From assembly GCF_003149185.1 (NCBI RefSeq), contig NZ_QGDO01000001.1:1793306-1857305 (forward strand): a stretch of DNA of 64,000 nt. Reading direction: 5' to 3'. The notes under the pieces are model-generated. The model was given only the letters and a program-made list of their open reading frames with translations, was not told the DNA's origin and made no database searches. Below are positions 1 through 7,889 of this stretch, piece after piece; the stretch's first letter is position 1, and each line of letters opens with the position of its first letter. Position numbers and translations under genes: made by a program. The DNA is from Sediminitomix flava (GTDB lineage: Bacteria; Bacteroidota; Bacteroidia; Cytophagales; Flammeovirgaceae).

Positions 1-1
1 C

Positions 2-1147
2 GATGAGAATACTTTATACTTTGCCTCAAACCGTCATGTAGGATTAGGCGGATTAGACATCTACAAAGCCGATCTTCTAAACGGTGAAGTCATTCGTGTA
101 AGCAATATGGGCTACCCATTTAACTCTTCTCGAGATGATTTTGGAATATGCTTCCTTCCTTCGGAAAACGGTGAATTTTCAGGCTACTTCTCATCAAATA
201 GAAAAGGTGGAAAAGGCGGGGATGATATTTATTCATTCCGAAAAGTAAATCGGACAGTAACAGTAGCGGTAATGGACTCTATCACCCTAGAACCGATTGA
301 AGGGGCTAGTGTATGGATGACTCGTATGGGAGATTTCAAAGAACACTTCCCGACAGGTGTAAAAGGTGTAGCACAAATCAATGCAAGCCCTTCTGATGTA
401 AAAGATTTCTTAGTGGAAAAAGAAGGATATAAAACCAAAAGATTCACTCCACCACCTCCTCAAAAAGATGATAGAAATATCTTATACATCATTGAAATGG
501 CAAAAGGAAAAACCTATAAACTTGAAGGACTTGTTTATGATGCACAAACAAAAGAACCTATAGCCGTTTCTCATGTCACTCTTAGTCGTCCTAAGGTAGA
601 AACTCCCGAAAGCACTAATACAGATGATTATGGTAAATTCAATTTTCCACTAGTAGAAGATCCTAATCTTCAAAAATTGAAGGTTACTAAAGATGGATAC
701 TTTGCAAAAGAAATGGATTTAGCTTCTTTCAAGCCAAATGCACAAGGAGTCATTCATGTAAAAATCCCATTGGAAAAACTGGAAATCAATAAGAAAATTG
801 AGATTGAAAATATCTACTACGACTTTGACAAACATCAGATCACTAAAAAAGCGAGTAGTATTCTCGATGAACTGACCTCTATTTTAGTTGAAAACCCAAG
901 TATAAATCTAGAATTGGGCTCTCATACAGATATCCGTGGTTCTGATGAATACAATCAGAATTTATCTCACGAAAGAGCTCAATCTGCAATTAACTACCTT
1001 ACTGAAAAAGGTATTGCCAAATATAGAATCACTTACAAATATTATGGCGAGAGTCAGAATATTGTTCCTTGTCCAAAACAAGAAGATTGTACAGAAGAAC
1101 AGCATCAGCTCAATAGAAGGACAGAATTCCGTATCACAAGCTTTTAA
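2..1147 (+). CDS. OmpA family protein with PD40 repeats (5' end outside window)
   Basis: The reading frame is open from the left edge, so the N-terminus is missing. The first residues form a PD40/WD40-like repeat (LYFASNR...GLGGLDIY) and a second follows (GYFSSNRKGGKGGDDIY). Two carboxypeptidase-regulatory-like beta-sandwich segments come next (VAVMDSITLEPIEGASV and LEGLVYDAQTKEPIAVSHV). The last ~110 residues are an OmpA peptidoglycan-binding domain, with YYDFDKHQI, SHTDIRGS and LSHERAQSAINYL. This order (PD40, regulatory domain, OmpA) is that of PorE-like proteins that anchor the type IX secretion or gliding machinery to peptidoglycan, but many Bacteroidota paralogues share it. Family is sure; a PorE role is only a possibility. 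No clear terminator separates it from the next gene 76 bp downstream. Confidence 0.9.
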   Translation, partial: DENTLYFASNRHVGLGGLDIYKADLLNGEVIRVSNMGYPFNSSRDDFGICFLPSENGEFSGYFSSNRKGGKGGDDIYSFRKVNRTVTVAVMDSITLEPIEGASVWMTRMGDFKEHFPTGVKGVAQINASPSDVKDFLVEKEGYKTKRFTPPPPQKDDRNILYIIEMAKGKTYKLEGLVYDAQTKEPIAVSHVTLSRPKVETPESTNTDDYGKFNFPLVEDPNLQKLKVTKDGYFAKEMDLASFKPNAQGVIHVKIPLEKLEINKKIEIENIYYDFDKHQITKKASSILDELTSILVENPSINLELGSHTDIRGSDEYNQNLSHERAQSAINYLTEKGIAKYRITYKYYGESQNIVPCPKQEDCTEEQHQLNRRTEFRITSF

Positions 1148-1223
1148 TACAAGAATGGACATTGTAGCTTTGGTTCTTGAAAGACTAATTTAGATGTAAA
1201 GAAAAAGATCTTAACCTGTTGCA

Positions 1224-1859
1224 ATGAAAGAAATAGATAATATCATTTTTGACCTTGGAGGTGTCATCCTTAATATCAATTATGAATTGACACTAGAAGC
1301 ATTTGGTAAACTATCGGGAAAAGAAGTAAGCCAAATTTATACACAGCATCAGCAAACTTCTGTTTTCGATGACTATGAAACAGGAAAAACAAGTGCTGAA
1401 GAATTTAGAACTGGAGTATCTGAAGTATTGGGTTTAAATATTTCAGATCAAGAATTCGACAAAGCTTGGAATGCAATGCTTTTAGACCTCCCAACAGAAA
1501 GGTTAAGCTTAATCCAGAACCTAGCCAAAGACAAAAGAGTCTTTTTGCTTAGCAATACAAATGATATTCACATCGAAGAATTTCTTAAGATTTACGACAG
1601 AGCTACCAATGGCACATTTGGTACTTGGGAATCTCTTTTTGAAAAAGCGCACTATTCGCATATTCTGAAAGACAGAAAACCACATCCAAGTATTTTCCAA
1701 ACCCTCATCGATTTGCATAATCTTGAGCCTGAAAAAACTTTATTTATCGATGATACACTCCAACACATAGAAGGAGCAAAAAAGACGGGACTCCAAACCC
1801 ATCATTTAAAGAATGGAGATACGATCCTTGATCTTTTCCCTAGCTACATTGTTGACTAA
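1224..1859 (+). CDS. HAD-superfamily hydrolase (YihX-like, subfamily IA)
   Basis: A 211-residue HAD phosphatase, the normal size for the family. Motif I is IIFDLGGVILN near residue 8, with the nucleophilic Asp followed by Leu-Gly as in YihX-type glucose-1-phosphate phosphatases, where the second Asp is also absent. Motif II is LLSNTND near residue 107, the conserved Lys lies in KDRKPHPSIF near 150, and motif IV is LFIDDTLQHIEGA near 172. The helical cap lies between motifs I and II. It is expected to be a cytosolic phosphatase of a sugar phosphate or similar small substrate; the substrate cannot be read. A strong terminator follows the stop codon. Confidence 0.9.
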   Translation: MKEIDNIIFDLGGVILNINYELTLEAFGKLSGKEVSQIYTQHQQTSVFDDYETGKTSAEEFRTGVSEVLGLNISDQEFDKAWNAMLLDLPTERLSLIQNLAKDKRVFLLSNTNDIHIEEFLKIYDRATNGTFGTWESLFEKAHYSHILKDRKPHPSIFQTLIDLHNLEPEKTLFIDDTLQHIEGAKKTGLQTHHLKNGDTILDLFPSYIVD

Positions 1860-1872
1860 AAACATTTGATTT

Positions 1873-1908
1873 AGCGAATTTCATGTAAAAATGGAATTCG
1901 CTTTTTTC
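1873..1908 (+). terminator. Terminator after the HAD hydrolase gene
   Basis: Twelve-base-pair stem (1873-1884 with 1891-1902, one T-G wobble), six-base loop and a T-rich tail, 14 bp after the stop codon. Confidence 0.8.
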
Positions 1909-2045
1909 TTCTCTTTTCATACAATTTTAATATTTCTAAAGTACTAGAAAAGTCATTGTCCCCAATTCTTAAAAGCACTCTTTTTGAAGAATACTGTTCC
2001 ATAAAAAAGGAACTCTAATTCAATTATAATTCTCAATAAGAGCAT

Positions 2046-2798
2046 ATGAAAAGAATACTAATTACTGGTGCTACTTCAGGCATGGGATTGAGTGCAACAG
2101 AATTATTTTTAGAAAAGGGATGGAAAGTACTCATGACAGCTCGTAACCACCAAACAGGAGTAGGTATACTCCAAGACCTCAAAGAAAAAGGCTTTGAACA
2201 TGTTTTTTTCTTTGCATCTGATGTTTCTAAACAACAAGATGTAAAAGCACTCCACGATTACGCCATGAAAGTTATGAATGGCGTAGATAGTATTATTAAT
2301 AATGCAGGAGTTTGGACTGGCGGTATGCTTCACGAAACAGATGAAGATGACTGGGATCGCCTGTTCTCAGTAGATGTCAAATCGATATTTCTAACAAGTA
2401 AGTATTTTGTATCATATATGATTGAAAATGGTGGCGGAACGATTGTAAATACAGCCTCCGTATCTGGTTTGCATGGAGATTACAATATGGCTGCTTATAA
2501 TGCTGCTAAAGGGGCTGTAGTAAACCTAGTGAAGGCAATGGCTCTAGATTACGGGAAATACAATATCAGAGTAAATAATGTTTGTCCTTCAGCCTGTGCT
2601 ACACCTATGTTTTTAGCCAATCCAAAAGAGGTCATTGAAATGTTCAATCAAGCAAATCCACTCAAACGTATTTGCACCCCTGAAGAAGTTGCTAAAGCAA
2701 TGTACTTTTTAGCAAGTGATGAATCAGGATCGTGTAATGGAATTAATCTGGAAATTTCGGGAGGGCTAAATGTTCATACAGGACAACCCGTACAATAG
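2046..2798 (+). CDS. SDR family oxidoreductase
   Basis: A classical short-chain dehydrogenase of 250 residues. It has the nucleotide-binding motif TGATSGMG near residue 7, NNAGVW near 86, the catalytic Ser in NTASVSG near 137 and YNAAKGA with catalytic Tyr/Lys near 152. The C-terminal FLASDESGSCNGINLEISGG matches FabG/glucose dehydrogenase-like enzymes. It should act in the cytosol on an alcohol or ketone with NAD(P); the substrate is not determinable. It stands alone, with a terminator on each side. Two other SDR genes of lower mutual similarity lie at 13.5 and 17.2 kb. Confidence 0.9.
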   Translation: MKRILITGATSGMGLSATELFLEKGWKVLMTARNHQTGVGILQDLKEKGFEHVFFFASDVSKQQDVKALHDYAMKVMNGVDSIINNAGVWTGGMLHETDEDDWDRLFSVDVKSIFLTSKYFVSYMIENGGGTIVNTASVSGLHGDYNMAAYNAAKGAVVNLVKAMALDYGKYNIRVNNVCPSACATPMFLANPKEVIEMFNQANPLKRICTPEEVAKAMYFLASDESGSCNGINLEISGGLNVHTGQPVQ

Positions 2799-2825
2799 CG
2801 AAACTAAGATTTGATCAAATAAAAA

Positions 2826-2852
2826 AAGGAAGCCGATAAGCTTCCTTTTTTG
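2826..2852. terminator. Bidirectional terminator between SDR and tRNA-Gln operon
   Basis: Stem AAGGAAGC/GCTTCCTT with an A-run on the left and a T-run on the right. It can end the SDR transcript (+) and the tRNA-Gln transcript (-), whose last tRNA ends at 2854. Confidence 0.85.
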
Positions 2853-2853
2853 T

Positions 2854-2925
2854 TGTCCCACTAGGGCTCGAACCTAGACTCTTCTGAACCAAAATCAGAC
2901 GTGTTGCCAGTTACACCATGGGACA
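2854..2925 (-). tRNA. tRNA-Gln (anticodon TTG), copy 3 of 3 in transcription order
   Basis: Read on the minus strand it folds into a 72-nt cloverleaf: acceptor TGTCCCA/TGGGACA, anticodon stem TCTGA/TCAGA around the loop TTTTGGT (anticodon TTG), and T-arm CTAGG-TTCGAGC-CCTAG. Identical to the two copies upstream. The CCA end is not encoded. Confidence 0.97.
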
Positions 2926-2987
2926 AATTCTCATGTATTAATTGGGAGAGGCTATTAAATCCTCTCAGCTAGTTGTATTAAAGTAGT

Positions 2988-3059
2988 TGTCCCACTAGGG
3001 CTCGAACCTAGACTCTTCTGAACCAAAATCAGACGTGTTGCCAGTTACACCATGGGACA
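2988..3059 (-). tRNA. tRNA-Gln (anticodon TTG), copy 2 of 3
   Basis: Same 72-nt cloverleaf as its neighbours, with anticodon TTG. It is separated from copy 3 by 62 bp and from copy 1 by 45 bp; the spacers are unrelated to each other, unlike those of the tRNA-Asn array at 57.8 kb. Confidence 0.97.
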
Positions 3060-3104
3060 GTGCATTTGAAACTTAGCTTTTCGACAACTCAAACGTTGTT
3101 GAGT

Positions 3105-3176
3105 TGTCCCACTAGGGCTCGAACCTAGACTCTTCTGAACCAAAATCAGACGTGTTGCCAGTTACACCATGGGACA
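3105..3176 (-). tRNA. tRNA-Gln (anticodon TTG), copy 1 of 3 (promoter-proximal)
   Basis: Identical 72-nt tRNA-Gln(TTG). A consensus Bacteroidota promoter lies about 30 bp upstream on the minus strand, so the three genes form one transcript ending at the hairpin near 2840. Confidence 0.97.
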
Positions 3177-3207
3177 ATTTTTCGCTGTTTTTGTCTCAAA
3201 TGCGGTG

Positions 3208-3238
3208 CAAATGTAAGGAGGATATTCTAATCTGCAAA
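3208..3238 (-). promoter_or_regulatory. Promoter of the tRNA-Gln operon
   Basis: On the minus strand: TTTG (3238-3235), 19-bp spacer, TACATTTG (3215-3208), an exact match to the Bacteroidota TTTG-N19-TAnnTTTG consensus. The bases after the -7 element (CACCGC) are GC-rich and nearly the same as at the tRNA-Asn promoter. Confidence 0.85.
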
Positions 3239-3423
3239 ACATACTTCAAAAAAATAACTTCAATAAAAGTTAACCCGCTGATGTTCAAGAATAAAATTTT
3301 CTCTAAAAATAATCCTACTACAAGGACTTCTTAGAATTGTCTTATCAACCTTTTACTTACTCGAGAAAACTAATTGGATGATTTATGAAACAAAATTGAA
3401 AAGTTTTATGTTCTTGACCACAG

Positions 3424-3431
3424 TATATTTG
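3424..3431 (+). promoter_or_regulatory. Candidate -7 element for the 63-residue gene
   Basis: TATATTTG matches TAnnTTTG and lies 14 bp before the ATG at 3446. No convincing -33 TTG stands at the right distance, so this is tentative. Confidence 0.35.
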
Positions 3432-3445
3432 ATTGGTGATAAAAA

Positions 3446-3637
3446 ATGAAAAAATCTGTATTTAGCATTAAAATAGGAAAGCAAAAGAAATTCTTCGATA
3501 ACACAAATAAATCGGAGTTGGCACTTTATCGTAGTCAATTTGAAAGAGCGGCACGAATAAGTGAATATTTAGAACAACGTACAGACAAAGCGCTTGTAGA
3601 AGCTCTTCGCGATAAATATTTCACTGAGCTTTCTTAA
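3446..3637 (+). CDS. Small hypothetical protein (63 aa)
   Basis: Encodes a basic, mostly helical 63-residue protein without a signal peptide or membrane segment. I do not recognise a family. In its favour are a clean ATG start, a -7 promoter element just upstream, and an ending that abuts the stop of the convergent gene by only four bases, as if the space were fully used. It could be a small cytosolic accessory protein; no function is proposed. Confidence 0.55.
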   Translation: MKKSVFSIKIGKQKKFFDNTNKSELALYRSQFERAARISEYLEQRTDKALVEALRDKYFTELS

Positions 3638-4170
3638 AACTTTCGGTGCAAGTAGTAATTTGTTCTTGCTATGAACTTCTTGAGTTCTGGTGTTTTTTCA
3701 TCAATAAATAATGCTACTTGTCCACCTTGTAATTCTATCATGAGCTGATAACTTCCTTTATAGCCATAATAGAACAACATAATTCCTCCCAATACTAAAG
3801 ACAAAGCCAAGGCTGACTTCATCACACCTGTTAGTAGTCCGATCAGTGAAAAAGCTGATAACAATCCACCAAAAATCAGTGGAAACATTATCCGTCTGAA
3901 TTGTAATGTTACTTGTTTTATGTAATCTAGGTCAATTTCTCTAGAATGATGCTTCTGTTCAATTTGTAAACTCAAGTTTGTCAAACGCATCTCATCTCCT
4001 TCATTGAATACACAGCGTTCTATCGGGTTGTCAATCATTTTTACCCATTTATACCGATAGCTATAAGAATAAGCCACAAAATCATCTGTCGGATAACCCG
4101 AAGATATTTCTGAGGTATAAGAACATTTTTGTTCTTCCTTATTCTTAGTATAGTGATATTCGTAATTCAT
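3634..4170 (-). CDS. Hypothetical membrane protein (two TM segments)
   Basis: A 178-residue protein. The first ~95 residues are polar and rich in Tyr, Glu and Arg. Two closely spaced hydrophobic helices follow at about residues 95-113 and 117-135 (IMFPLIFGGLLSAFSLIGLL; ALALSLVLGGIMLFYYGY), then a soluble tail ending FIARTNYYLHRKF. The layout resembles small Bacteroidota proteins in which a membrane hairpin sits between a PH-like cytosolic N-terminus and a short tail, but I do not recognise a named family. It is divergent from the HsdR-N gene, with only 80 bp between the starts, and its 3' end overlaps the convergent 63-residue gene by four bases. Confidence 0.75.
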   Translation of the reverse strand: MNYEYHYTKNKEEQKCSYTSEISSGYPTDDFVAYSYSYRYKWVKMIDNPIERCVFNEGDEMRLTNLSLQIEQKHHSREIDLDYIKQVTLQFRRIMFPLIFGGLLSAFSLIGLLTGVMKSALALSLVLGGIMLFYYGYKGSYQLMIELQGGQVALFIDEKTPELKKFIARTNYYLHRKF

Positions 4171-4214
4171 AAAATAAATTAAGCCTTCTTACAGTTTTTA
4201 CAGTTTGCTGTTTT

Positions 4215-4239
4215 TACTTTTGTGACCTTATCAAATATA
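4215..4239. promoter_or_regulatory. Divergent -7 elements between two hypothetical genes
   Basis: TACTTTTG (4215-4222) points right toward 4251, and TATATTTG (minus strand, 4239-4232) points left toward 4170. Both fit TAnnTTTG. Neither has a good -33 TTG at 19-20 bp, so both are tentative. Confidence 0.4.
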
Positions 4240-4250
4240 CGAAAAGCAGT

Positions 4251-4697
4251 ATGAAAAGGCTGAATCTTCCACACTATGACTATAAACTTCAAAGGAAAGA
4301 TGATAAAGTTTGGATCTTAGATCAAATCAGAAAAAAATATCTAGTACTCACACCTGAAGAATGGGTACGTCAGCATTTTATAAATTTTCTGATCACAGAA
4401 GGATATCCGAAAAGCTTAATTGGTGTAGAAGGTGGCTTAAAGGTAAATCAGATGCAGAAACGCTCTGATATTTTAGTCTATGATAGAAAAGGAAAACCAT
4501 TTCTACTTGTTGAATGTAAAGCACCTGAAGTAAAGCTTTCTAATAAAACTTTTGAGCAAGCAGCCGCTTACAATAGTGTTTTGAAAGCACCATTTCTAAT
4601 TATCACAAACGGACTTCAACACTTTGTGTGCAAAATCAACTTTGAAAATGGTTCTTATGATTTCCTAGATGGCTTGCCTCAATTTCCTCCCAAATAA
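4251..4697 (+). CDS. HsdR N-terminal domain protein (PD-(D/E)XK nuclease-like)
   Basis: A 148-residue stand-alone version of the type I restriction enzyme R-subunit N-terminal domain. The PD-(D/E)XK core is visible: the Asp of KRSDILVYD near residue 77 and ECK in LLVECKAPE near residue 91, preceded by VRQHFINFLI and followed by EQAAAYN and PFLIITNG. No helicase, HsdM or HsdS gene is near, so it is unlikely to be part of a type I system here. Single-domain proteins of this kind are common in Bacteroidota and of unknown role. DNA cleavage is possible from the motif but not shown. Confidence 0.85.
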   Translation: MKRLNLPHYDYKLQRKDDKVWILDQIRKKYLVLTPEEWVRQHFINFLITEGYPKSLIGVEGGLKVNQMQKRSDILVYDRKGKPFLLVECKAPEVKLSNKTFEQAAAYNSVLKAPFLIITNGLQHFVCKINFENGSYDFLDGLPQFPPK

Positions 4698-4702
4698 AAG
4701 CC

Positions 4703-5590
4703 CTAACGCTTTCTGTTAGTAAGGTACACTCCTACTACAATTCCTAAACAACCAATTAATTGTAAGGCATGTAATTGTTCTCCATCCCAAATACCCCACA
4801 ACAAGGCAACTATCGGGATAAGGTAAGTAACAGTACTTGCATAAATAGCGGACTTCATCTGTACAATTCTAACAAATAGAATCCAAGCGAAGGCAGTACC
4901 TACAGCTCCTAAAATACAGATAAAGAAAAATGCTTGCCATCCATTAGGATGAGAAGTCAAGCGTTCGCTGAAATCTGTAAAAAGTAAATATCCCCAAGCC
5001 AAAGGGCTTAAACACGTCAGAATCCAAGTTACTGTTGAAAGTGTTGGGAGACCTGCTAAATACTTCATAGTAATATTCGCATTGATCCCATAACAAAAAG
5101 TAGCGAGCACAATAAGGAAAGCCCAATAATTCAGACTCCCAAATTCACCATCACTATTTACTAAAATGATAAAAACAGTTCCGAAAAAGCCTAAGAACAG
5201 ACCTCCAATTTTTTCTTTTTGAAACTGCTCTTTGAAAAGTAGTGTTCCTACTAAAAATGTAAAAAGAGGTGTAAGAGCGTTTAAAATTCCTGTTACGGAA
5301 CTAGAAAGGTGAAGAAGTGCTACACCAAATATTGTGAATGGAATAATGGTACCCATTAAGGCCGACAGCCCCAAATACTTCCATGAAGTTCTCGGAATTT
5401 GACGAAAAGCTGAGATTGAAAAGGGTAACATACAAATTCCTGCGGTACCAATACGACACATCGCAAGTTGTAATGGAGTAAAAACATCAAGACTTTTCTT
5501 GATCAAGATAAAAGAACTCCCCCAAATGAGCGTAAGTAAAATGATAAAGAATACAGGTAAATTGAGTCTGTTGGTTAGAATTCTGTACAT
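4703..5590 (-). CDS. DMT superfamily (EamA) transporter
   Basis: A 295-residue integral membrane protein with about ten hydrophobic helices in two EamA repeats. The first repeat opens with LPVFFIILLTLIWGSSFILIKK, including the WGSSF motif typical of the family. Members export amino acids, metabolites or drugs across the inner membrane; the substrate is unknown. The gene converges on the HsdR-N gene, with stops only 5 bp apart. A TAAATTTG -7 element lies just upstream of the start. Confidence 0.88.
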   Translation of the reverse strand: MYRILTNRLNLPVFFIILLTLIWGSSFILIKKSLDVFTPLQLAMCRIGTAGICMLPFSISAFRQIPRTSWKYLGLSALMGTIIPFTIFGVALLHLSSSVTGILNALTPLFTFLVGTLLFKEQFQKEKIGGLFLGFFGTVFIILVNSDGEFGSLNYWAFLIVLATFCYGINANITMKYLAGLPTLSTVTWILTCLSPLAWGYLLFTDFSERLTSHPNGWQAFFFICILGAVGTAFAWILFVRIVQMKSAIYASTVTYLIPIVALLWGIWDGEQLHALQLIGCLGIVVGVYLTNRKR

Positions 5591-5598
5591 ATTTTATT

Positions 5599-5606
5599 CA
5601 AATTTA
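5599..5606 (-). promoter_or_regulatory. Candidate -7 element for the DMT transporter
   Basis: TAAATTTG on the minus strand, eight bases upstream of the ATG at 5590. The short leader and the missing -33 box make this tentative. Confidence 0.3.
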
Positions 5607-5883
5607 AAGCTTTTTACGTATATTCTCTTCCGTTAAAAGAATGGTCGTTAGAAGGCTTTGGTTTAGGCACGTTCTTTGTTAAAGCTGAAAATTAAGATTT
5701 ACAAGTAAAAAAATCATTATATTTTTTTTATTGTAGAGGAATTTTCAGAATAAATAATAATTTCGCAGTGCTCTTTTAAAACAAACTTATCGGAGTGGCT
5801 TGCGTAAGCTTAACTAGATATTGTTCTGGAAGGTATTTTGTGAGCGTAAATTTAATTTTTGACAAGCATAACTGAAAAGTAAT

Positions 5884-6105
5884 ATGTACTGGACTCTTGA
5901 ATTAGCTTCATATTTAGAAGACGCCCCTTGGCCAGCAACTAAAGAGGAGCTTATCGACTTCTCTATCCGTACAGGGGCTCCATTGGAGGTTGTAGAGAAC
6001 CTTCAAGAACTTGAGGATGACGGTCAACCTTACGAGAACATCGAAGAAATTTGGCCTGATTACCCTACAAAAGATGACTTCTTCTTCAATGAAGACGAAT
6101 ACTAG
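5884..6105 (+). CDS. DUF2795 domain protein (73 aa, acidic)
   Basis: A small, very acidic protein. Its sequence (YWTLELASYLEDAPWPATKEELIDF near the start, GAPLEVVENLQELEDDG in the middle, IEEIWPDYPTKDDFFFNEDEY at the end) is a strongly conserved Bacteroidota protein of the DUF2795 family. It has no signal or membrane segment. Its function is unknown; strong conservation suggests a housekeeping role. It is transcribed alone, with its own terminator. Confidence 0.85.
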   Translation: MYWTLELASYLEDAPWPATKEELIDFSIRTGAPLEVVENLQELEDDGQPYENIEEIWPDYPTKDDFFFNEDEY

Positions 6106-6126
6106 GGGTTTCTTACACCGCATACA

Positions 6127-6164
6127 AAACACAGTTTCAAATAGCGTTGATACTGTGTTTTTTT
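6127..6164 (+). terminator. Terminator after the DUF2795 gene
   Basis: Nine-base-pair stem AAACACAGT/ACTGTGTTT, 16-base loop, seven-T tail. Confidence 0.8.
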
Positions 6165-6445
6165 ATACACTATTTCCTAATACCTCAAAAGAAATATTTT
6201 TAACCTTTTCACATTCACAATATTTAAGTACTCCCTTTTATCTCTAACTTTCATACCTAGTTTGTCCTTCAAAACATCCCGTTAATAGATGTTTTGCAAA
6301 TAAATTCAAACATTGCGATTCGTCATCATTTTGGCTATTGATAAAGATTTACATTGCAGTCATAAGTGACATAATGACACTTTTTTAAGTAAATCTGTTT
6401 TTAATAACTAGACCTCCGCCATGAGGTTGCGTCATTTTAATAACC
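6165..6445 (+). other. Intergenic leader before the sugar transporter
   Basis: AT-rich and without an ORF. It holds two small inverted repeats: AAAACATC/GATGTTTT (6271-6278 with 6288-6295) and ACCTC/GAGGT (6412-6416 with 6423-6427). These could be operators or leader hairpins for the transporter gene. No consensus promoter was found. Confidence 0.4.
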
Positions 6446-7732
6446 ATGATCATGACTGAACAATCAGCAAAACAAACACAAAATCAGTATGCTGTACCAT
6501 TTGCCATAATGGTATTCTTATTTTTCTTAGTAGGTTTTCTTACTGTGGTAAATCAGCAGTTTCAAGCACCTCTTAAAGAGGTTTTTGATCTGTCGAACAC
6601 TCAATCTACTTTATTGACATTCACCTTTTTTGCTGCATATCCTATCATGGGTATTCCTGCAGGAAAGTTGGTTGAAAAACTAGGTTACAAAGGTACTCTT
6701 TTAGTTTCCCTTGTTATTGTAACCATATCATTCGCCTTATTCTATACTGCAGCTGAATTTACATCATTTACCATATTCCTAATCGGTTCTTTTGTACTTG
6801 GTGCAGGAATGACGGTACTCCAAACTGTAGTTAACCCTTACATTATTGCCTGTGGCCCTGAAGAAACTGCATCTTTCCGTATGAACCTTGGAGGAGGTAT
6901 GAACTCTTTAGGTACGGTATTAGGACCTCTTTTTGTATCTCAAGTAGTATTTGGTGGTACTGGAGACATCCAAGTTTCTGATGTAAAAATCCCTTACTTG
7001 GTATTGATTGCCACGGTAATCATTCTTACACTAATTCTTAAGACAGTAAACTTACCACACATTCCTGGTACTACTAAAGAAGAAGGTTCTGAAGGTTCTG
7101 CTACTCAATATCCTCACCTAATTTTAGGGGTTGTAGGTATCTTCTGTTACGTAGGAGCTGAGGTTGCCGTAGGAGCCAACATCAACCTTTTCTTGGAACA
7201 AGATTTTGGTTATGCTAAAAGTGTTGCTGCTTCGTTTGCCTCTCTTTATTGGTTAGGTTTAATGATCGGAAGGCTTTCGGCTGCTGGTTTATTAAAAAAT
7301 ATCGGAGCAAAAGGTCAATTAACTGGAGCTGCAACCGGTGCTTTAGCTCTAATTGTAGGTACGGTAATCCTTTCTTACTATCCTGACTTGTCATTCAATT
7401 TGGACCTTGAGATTGGACTATTGGGTATTTCGATTCACCAAGCAATCTCTGTGTCATGTATTACACTAATTCTAATGGGACTTTTCCACTCAGTAATGTG
7501 GCCTTGTATCTTTACTCTTGCTGTTAAAGATTTAGGACCTCACACAAGTCAAGGTTCAGGACTTCTGATGCTTGGTGTTGCTGGTGGTGCCGTGATTCCA
7601 TTTGTACAAGGTATTTTAGCCGACGTTCTTGGCGATTGGCAATTGACATGGGGACTTGTTATTGCATGTGAACTATTCATTTTGTTCTATGCACTGAAAG
7701 GATCTCAAGTAATTCTTCCAAAGAAAAAATAA
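6446..7732 (+). CDS. Sugar MFS transporter, FucP/GluP type
   Basis: A 428-residue major facilitator with 12 predicted helices. It belongs to the FHS family (fucose, glucose/galactose, N-acetylglucosamine symporters): FFLVGFLTVVNQQF in helix 1, FFAAYPIMGIPAGKLVEKLGYKG after helix 2, and NPYIIACGPEETASFRMNLGGGMNSLG in the middle of the N-half. It should import a hexose or amino-sugar with protons or cations across the inner membrane. The start is uncertain by two codons (ATG at 6446 or 6452). It is a single-gene unit with a terminator; a GH47 mannosidase lies 3 kb away but in a separate unit. Confidence 0.92.
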   Translation: MIMTEQSAKQTQNQYAVPFAIMVFLFFLVGFLTVVNQQFQAPLKEVFDLSNTQSTLLTFTFFAAYPIMGIPAGKLVEKLGYKGTLLVSLVIVTISFALFYTAAEFTSFTIFLIGSFVLGAGMTVLQTVVNPYIIACGPEETASFRMNLGGGMNSLGTVLGPLFVSQVVFGGTGDIQVSDVKIPYLVLIATVIILTLILKTVNLPHIPGTTKEEGSEGSATQYPHLILGVVGIFCYVGAEVAVGANINLFLEQDFGYAKSVAASFASLYWLGLMIGRLSAAGLLKNIGAKGQLTGAATGALALIVGTVILSYYPDLSFNLDLEIGLLGISIHQAISVSCITLILMGLFHSVMWPCIFTLAVKDLGPHTSQGSGLLMLGVAGGAVIPFVQGILADVLGDWQLTWGLVIACELFILFYALKGSQVILPKKK

Positions 7733-7759
7733 TATAAGCCAAACATATTAGATTGATTG

Positions 7760-7792
7760 AAGGGTAAGTCTGAAAAGGCTTGCCCTTTTTTT
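7760..7792 (+). terminator. Terminator after the sugar transporter
   Basis: Stem AAGGGTAAG/CTTGCCCTT (one wobble) followed by seven Ts. Confidence 0.8.
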
Positions 7793-7889
7793 AGCCCTAA
7801 ACAAATAACCGTACTTTAAACGTTTATATTTTTTCATATATTAGAAGCTACACAAAAAACGACTTCATTTTTTTAATGTCATTCTACAC

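Noticed and set aside
2854..3176. The three identical tRNA-Gln genes as a repeat array like the tRNA-Asn one
   Set aside because: Only the tRNAs are identical; spacers differ in length (62 and 45 bp) and sequence, so there is no larger repeat unit.
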